A stretch of 64,000 nt of DNA, from assembly GCF_041321145.1 (NCBI RefSeq), contig NZ_JBGGWA010000005.1:491256-555255 (forward strand), read 5' to 3'. A program made the position numbers and the translations under genes. Origin of the DNA: Paraburkholderia sp041321145 (lineage in GTDB: Bacteria; Pseudomonadota; Gammaproteobacteria; Burkholderiales; Burkholderiaceae). Positions 60,873 through 64,000 of this stretch are shown one piece after another (positions within the stretch are counted from its first letter, which is position 1; each line of letters starts with the position of its first letter). The notes under the pieces were generated by a model. That model had not been told where the DNA came from. It made no database searches and saw only the letters and a program-made list of their open reading frames with translations.

Positions 60873-62201
60873 ATGACTTCGCGCCCCGTCATCGACGACC
60901 TGTCGTCTTTCTGGATGCCCTTCACCGCCAACCGCCAGTTCAAGGCCGCGCCGCGCCTGCTGGAATCGGCCAAGGGTATGTACTACCGCACCACGGACGG
61001 GCGTGAAGTGCTCGACGGCTGCGCGGGTCTCTGGTGCGTGAACGCCGGTCACGGCCGCGACGAAATCGTCGCCGCGATCAGCCAGCAACTGTCGACGCTC
61101 GATTTCGCACCGACCTTCCAGATGGGCCACCCGTTGGCATTCGAAGCGGCTACGAAAGTCGCTGAACTGATGCCGAACGGCCTGGACCGGATCTTCTTCA
61201 CGAACTCCGGCTCGGAATCGGTCGACACCGCCCTGAAAATCGCACTGGCGTACCACCGCTCGCGCGGCGAAGGCCAGCGCACGCGTCTGATCGGCCGCGA
61301 GCGTGGCTATCACGGCGTGGGCTTCGGCGGCATTTCGGTCGGCGGTATCGCACCGAATCGCAAGACGTTCTCGGGCGCGCTGCTGCCGGCGGTCGACCAT
61401 CTGCCGCACACGCATAACCTCGAGCACAACGCGTTTTCGAAAGGCCAGCCCGCATGGGGCGCGCATCTCGCCGACGAACTCGAGCGCATCGTCACGCTGC
61501 ACGATGCATCCACGATTGCCGCCGTGATCGTCGAACCGGTGGCCGGCTCGACGGGCGTGCTGATTCCGCCGCAAGGCTATCTGCAGAAGCTGCGCGAGAT
61601 CTGCACGAAGCACGGCATCCTGCTGATTTTCGACGAAGTGATTACTGGTTTCGGCCGCGTCGGCAAGGCGACGGCGAGCGAATACTTCGGCGTGACGCCG
61701 GACCTGATCACGATGGCCAAGGCGATCAACAACGCCGCGGTCCCGATGGGCGCGGTGGCCGCGAGCCGCACGATCCACGACACGATCGTCAACAACGGCG
61801 CACAGGGTGCAATCGAGCTGTTCCACGGCTACACGTATTCGGCCCACCCGGTAGCGGCCGCAGCTACGGTTGCGACGCTCGACCTGTATCACCGCGAAGG
61901 CCTGTTCGAGCGCGCTGCCTCGCTCGCGCCGACGTTTGAAGCCGCCGCTCATTCGCTGCGCGGTACGAAGCATGTGAAGGACGTTCGCAACCTCGGCATG
62001 ATCGCGGGCGTCGAGCTCGAGCCGCGCGACGGCGCGCCGGGCGCGCGTGCTTATGAAGCGTTCGTGAAGTGCTTCGAGGCCGGCGTGCTGGTGCGCTTTA
62101 CCGGCGACATCCTCGCGTTCTCGCCGCCGCTCATCATCAATGAAGAGCAGATCGCGCACATCTTCAAGACTGTGGGCGACGTGCTCGCGACGGTGCAGTA
62201 A
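60873..62201 (+). CDS. Omega-amino acid--pyruvate aminotransferase (class III)
   Basis: The 442-residue PLP enzyme matches beta-alanine/omega-amino acid:pyruvate transaminases: SSFWMPFTANRQFKAAPRLL, GLWCVNAGHGRDEI, FFTNSGSESVDTALK, HGVGFGGISVGG, the PLP Asp and Gly in LLIFDEVITGFGR, and Lys in LITMAKAINN. It transfers amino groups from beta-alanine-like compounds to pyruvate. It starts at an ATG preceded by GAGGAG. The divergent MocR protein probably senses its substrate. Confidence 0.94.
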   Translation: MTSRPVIDDLSSFWMPFTANRQFKAAPRLLESAKGMYYRTTDGREVLDGCAGLWCVNAGHGRDEIVAAISQQLSTLDFAPTFQMGHPLAFEAATKVAELMPNGLDRIFFTNSGSESVDTALKIALAYHRSRGEGQRTRLIGRERGYHGVGFGGISVGGIAPNRKTFSGALLPAVDHLPHTHNLEHNAFSKGQPAWGAHLADELERIVTLHDASTIAAVIVEPVAGSTGVLIPPQGYLQKLREICTKHGILLIFDEVITGFGRVGKATASEYFGVTPDLITMAKAINNAAVPMGAVAASRTIHDTIVNNGAQGAIELFHGYTYSAHPVAAAATVATLDLYHREGLFERAASLAPTFEAAAHSLRGTKHVKDVRNLGMIAGVELEPRDGAPGARAYEAFVKCFEAGVLVRFTGDILAFSPPLIINEEQIAHIFKTVGDVLATVQ

Positions 62202-62254
62202 AAGGGCTGCAGAGGTGCGGCGTGCAAGGGGGGCGCGCCGCATTGGCACTGGAG

Positions 62255-62286
62255 CGAAAGGGACGGCAGCGCCGCCGCCCCTTTCG
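62255..62286. terminator. Hairpin after the aminotransferase gene
   Basis: CGAAAGGG and CCCTTTCG form an 8-bp stem over a GC-rich loop between convergent genes; no U-tract. Confidence 0.45.
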
Positions 62287-62351
62287 CGCGTGGCGCGATC
62301 GAAGCGTGCGTCGCGCTTCGATCATGTACGTCGCCTTCTCAGGCGCTAGCG

Positions 62352-62876
62352 TCAGTGATGTGTGCGCGAAGCCCTCGTATGCGCAGCCTTCTTCGCTGCG
62401 GCCGAACGGCCTGCGGCACCCTTCGTCGCGGCGGCCTTCTTCGCTGCTGCGGAACGGCTGGCCGCCGGACGTTTGGCTGCCGCCGACCTGGTCTGCTTCG
62501 ACAAGGCCTTTTTCGATGCACCAGCGCTACCTTCACGTTTCAACGCATTGGTTGCCGCACGTGAGCGCTTGGCTGTCGACTCGCTGCTCGCACTCTTCTT
62601 TGCCGTGCTCTTGTGCTGGCCGGCAGCGGTGTCCTTCTCCGCATTCTTTCGCGTCGCCTCGCTCGTCGCGCCCTTCTTCGGCGACTTCACGGCAACGCCC
62701 GCGCGGCGCGCTTCCGACAAGCCGATTGCAATCGCCTGCTTCGCCGATCTGACGCCGTGCTTGCCGGCGCGCACCTTATCGACCTCGTCCTTGACGAATT
62801 CTCCGGCTTGGGTGCTCGATGCCTTACCGGCACGTTTGTCGGCTTGGGCGCGTTTGATGGTTTTCTGTTCGGGCAT
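62352..62876 (-). CDS. Lysine/alanine-rich basic protein (DUF6496-like)
   Basis: The 174-residue protein starts with a conserved-looking head (residues 1-65; AGEFVKDEVDKVRAGKHGVRSAKQAIAIGLSEARRAGV). The rest is a basic, Ala/Ser/Lys-rich tail with repeats of SAAAKKAA type, resembling histone H1. The head resembles DUF6496. A nucleoid or DNA-binding role is plausible but unproven. GGAGG lies before the ATG. Confidence 0.8.
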   Translation of the reverse strand: MPEQKTIKRAQADKRAGKASSTQAGEFVKDEVDKVRAGKHGVRSAKQAIAIGLSEARRAGVAVKSPKKGATSEATRKNAEKDTAAGQHKSTAKKSASSESTAKRSRAATNALKREGSAGASKKALSKQTRSAAAKRPAASRSAAAKKAAATKGAAGRSAAAKKAAHTRASRTHH

Positions 62877-63170
62877 GACAGTCCTCCGGTTGGCTCTTGG
62901 CTTATGTCATGCAGCAACGCGTGTGCCGGGGCGGTTCGCGGCGAGTGCGGGTGTGCCTGGAGAAGCCGTCTGACGGGGATGTTTATGTTTTTGGCCCGGC
63001 GCGGGAGCGATTGCGAGGACGCCGGCCGCGGCGCGGAGAGACTTCAGCGAAGCTGGTTTCGGTGCGGTGAAATTTCAGGAAATTGCCGGACAAGGCTCGC
63101 GCCGGCCACCGGGACGGCGTATGGTAATAGCAAGGGTTGGCGCCGTGGTCTGACCCGACGGGAGACGTTC
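62877..63170 (+). other. Intergenic region before the small protein
   Basis: Just under 300 bp. No gene, terminator or repeat was recognised. Confidence 0.4.
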
Positions 63171-63422
63171 ATGAAGATACCGACCGTTCGCGCAGGCGCG
63201 CATATTGAAGGCGTGCACTGGATCGCCGAATACGCCGAAGACGTTCACGAGATTCGCGTGTTTCGCGAAGGCCAGGAAGTGGATGTGCATAACGCGCCGT
63301 CCACGTTGTTTGGCGATGAGGAGAATGCCGGGTCTAAGAGCACTGCGGATCATCGAGCTGTGGAAGCCGCTGTGCTGGCTTATTTGAAGCGGTTTGTTAT
63401 TGAGCATGACGCGGAGGAGTAG
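63171..63422 (+). CDS. Small protein of unknown function
   Basis: The 83-residue acidic protein (MKIPTVRAGAHIEGVHWIAE and following) has GGAGA before its ATG. It contains a short beta-rich first half and a C-terminal helix (DHRAVEAAVLAYLKRFVI). I do not recognise a family. No neighbour suggests a role. Confidence 0.6.
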   Translation: MKIPTVRAGAHIEGVHWIAEYAEDVHEIRVFREGQEVDVHNAPSTLFGDEENAGSKSTADHRAVEAAVLAYLKRFVIEHDAEE

Positions 63423-63473
63423 CGGGTTTTTGCCTGCGGGGCGCTTGTCTGTCTGTGGTTCTGGCTTTTGCGG

Positions 63474-63650
63474 CTTTTCTTGATTTGTTTGTGGTCTATT
63501 GGCGTTGCCACTGTGCGGGGCGGCACTTACTGAGCCTTTTCTTGATTTGTTAGTAGTCTATTGGCGTTGCCCCTGTGCGGGGCGGCACTTACTGAGCCTT
63601 TTCTTGATTTGTTAGTGGTCTATTAGCGTTGCCCCTGTGCGGGGCGGCAC
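63474..63650. repeat. 62-bp tandem repeat, three copies
   Basis: Units begin CTTTTCTTGATTTGTT at 63474, 63536 and 63598. Each carries a GCCCC/GGGGC hairpin and ends CGGCACTTACTGAG, except the third, which runs into the palindrome. Only a few positions differ between copies, so the expansion is recent. Confidence 0.88.
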
Positions 63651-63681
63651 CTACTTTCTTTGCCGCCGCAAAGAAAGTAGG
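63650..63681. repeat. Perfect 14-bp-arm palindrome
   Basis: CCTACTTTCTTTGC and its exact complement are separated by CGCC. Similar sequences are, to my knowledge, scattered through Paraburkholderia intergenic DNA, so this is probably a copy of a dispersed repeat. Confidence 0.85.
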
Positions 63682-63799
63682 CCAAGAAAGCGGCTCAAAC
63701 CGCTAATACTAAGCGGCTCTCCTGGCTTGGAGGGGCCAGTGGCCCCGTGGAATCCGGGCCCCCGTACCGTCAACTGCAAGTGACAAAGGAGTCGTCAGC

Positions 63800-64000
63800 T
63801 GTATTAGCCTGGACTTGATCTGACAGGTAGTCGGAAAGCGAAGTAACAAAGTCGGTTCAGTGAGGGATCAGTTTCTCCCTGGCGAGTTCGAGTGAATCGA
63901 GGAAGGTACGCATAGGCGTCTTGCCGTAGCACCATCGCCCCTGATGTTCGCGCTCATTGTTGTACTGGTCAAGCCAGCCGTCCAAATCGGTCTGCAGAGC
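63800..64000. mobile_element. Edge of an insertion sequence (continues past the window)
   Basis: The transposase fragment inside shows an IS is entered from the left. The left border is probably near 63800, where a sequence beginning TGTATTAGCCTGG resembles an IS terminal inverted repeat; the other end and the target duplication lie outside, so the border is tentative. Confidence 0.5.
63857..64000 (-). CDS. IS transposase, C-terminal fragment (integrase-type, IS481/IS3-like)
   Basis: The last 47 residues read LDGWLDQYNNEREHQGRWCY, then GKTPMRTFLDSLELAREKLI and a stop. YNNERxHQG and GKTPMRTF are the end of the DDE integrase core in IS481-type transposases, including the final Glu region. The rest of the gene is outside the window. 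Confidence 0.85.
   Translation of the reverse strand, partial: ALQTDLDGWLDQYNNEREHQGRWCYGKTPMRTFLDSLELAREKLIPH

Noticed and set aside
63474..63650. CRISPR array from regularly repeated 62-bp units
   Set aside because: The whole unit is conserved with no variable spacers and no cas gene is near; it is an ordinary tandem repeat.

Overview
The window is high-GC DNA with dense, mostly compact operons. Its gene content fits a beta-proteobacterium of the Burkholderiaceae, most likely Paraburkholderia: a Gram-negative porin followed by a strong terminator, an HU protein with a PAKKA-type tail, two MocR regulators, a phasin, an Anbu operon, and CCTACTTTCTTTGC palindromes. This assignment is inference from gene content; no rRNA or tRNA gene was recognised.

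Layout. 1-4875: the end of an MFS transporter, an Lhr-like helicase with the PdeM nuclease, a decayed FAD-oxidase remnant and a SYLF lipoprotein. 5042-9560: a degenerate receiver protein, a YbaK-type deacylase, a YihY membrane protein with an unusual tail, and a porin. 9648-20702 (minus strand): one continuous respiratory block, napEDABC followed by ccmABCDEFGHI, i.e. periplasmic nitrate reductase plus the System I cytochrome c maturation machinery that its c-type cytochromes need. 21116-25462 (minus): the four-gene Anbu peptidase / transglutaminase / alpha-E / ATP-grasp operon. 25874-33121: an HU protein, a MocR regulator divergent from an AhpD-like protein, a POT peptide transporter divergent from an XRE-cupin regulator, and an OprD porin. 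33202-41244: an IclR regulator divergent from a seven-gene operon coding a PotABCD-type ABC transporter and a three-subunit HcnABC/opine-oxidase-like dehydrogenase, with palindromic operator candidates between them. 41374-43690: a small membrane protein, ketopantoate reductase, cytidine deaminase and a broken nucleoside-transporter remnant. 43782-47837 (minus): an IclR regulator, a polar amino-acid ABC transporter and a HutG-like hydrolase. 48128-52554: a zinc metallopeptidase, a phasin, a 27-residue membrane peptide, a DUF4410 lipoprotein, a DUF2878 protein and a single-domain response regulator. 52944-57475: a sensor kinase, an NtrC-type activator, a near-consensus sigma-54 promoter and two paralogous proteins made of repeated modules. 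57660-62876: a glutathione transferase, a LysE exporter, a MocR regulator divergent from an omega-amino-acid aminotransferase, and a lysine/alanine-rich basic protein. 63171-64000: a small protein, a 62-bp tandem repeat, a perfect palindrome and the edge of an insertion sequence.

The most interesting candidate for a poorly described system is 52944-57475. A membrane kinase and a sigma-54 activator sit directly upstream of a -24/-12 promoter and an inverted repeat that could be its activator site. The promoter would drive two unrecognised proteins that share four copies of a roughly 75-residue module; one appears exported and the other carries a histidine-rich linker. Second is the ABC transporter plus HcnABC-like oxidase operon (34384-41244), whose substrate cannot be named from the sequence. 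Several small scars (an FAD-oxidase fragment, a nucleoside transporter broken partly by a 16-bp tandem duplication, tandem duplications in intergenic DNA and in low-complexity protein loops) show ongoing local decay and slippage.
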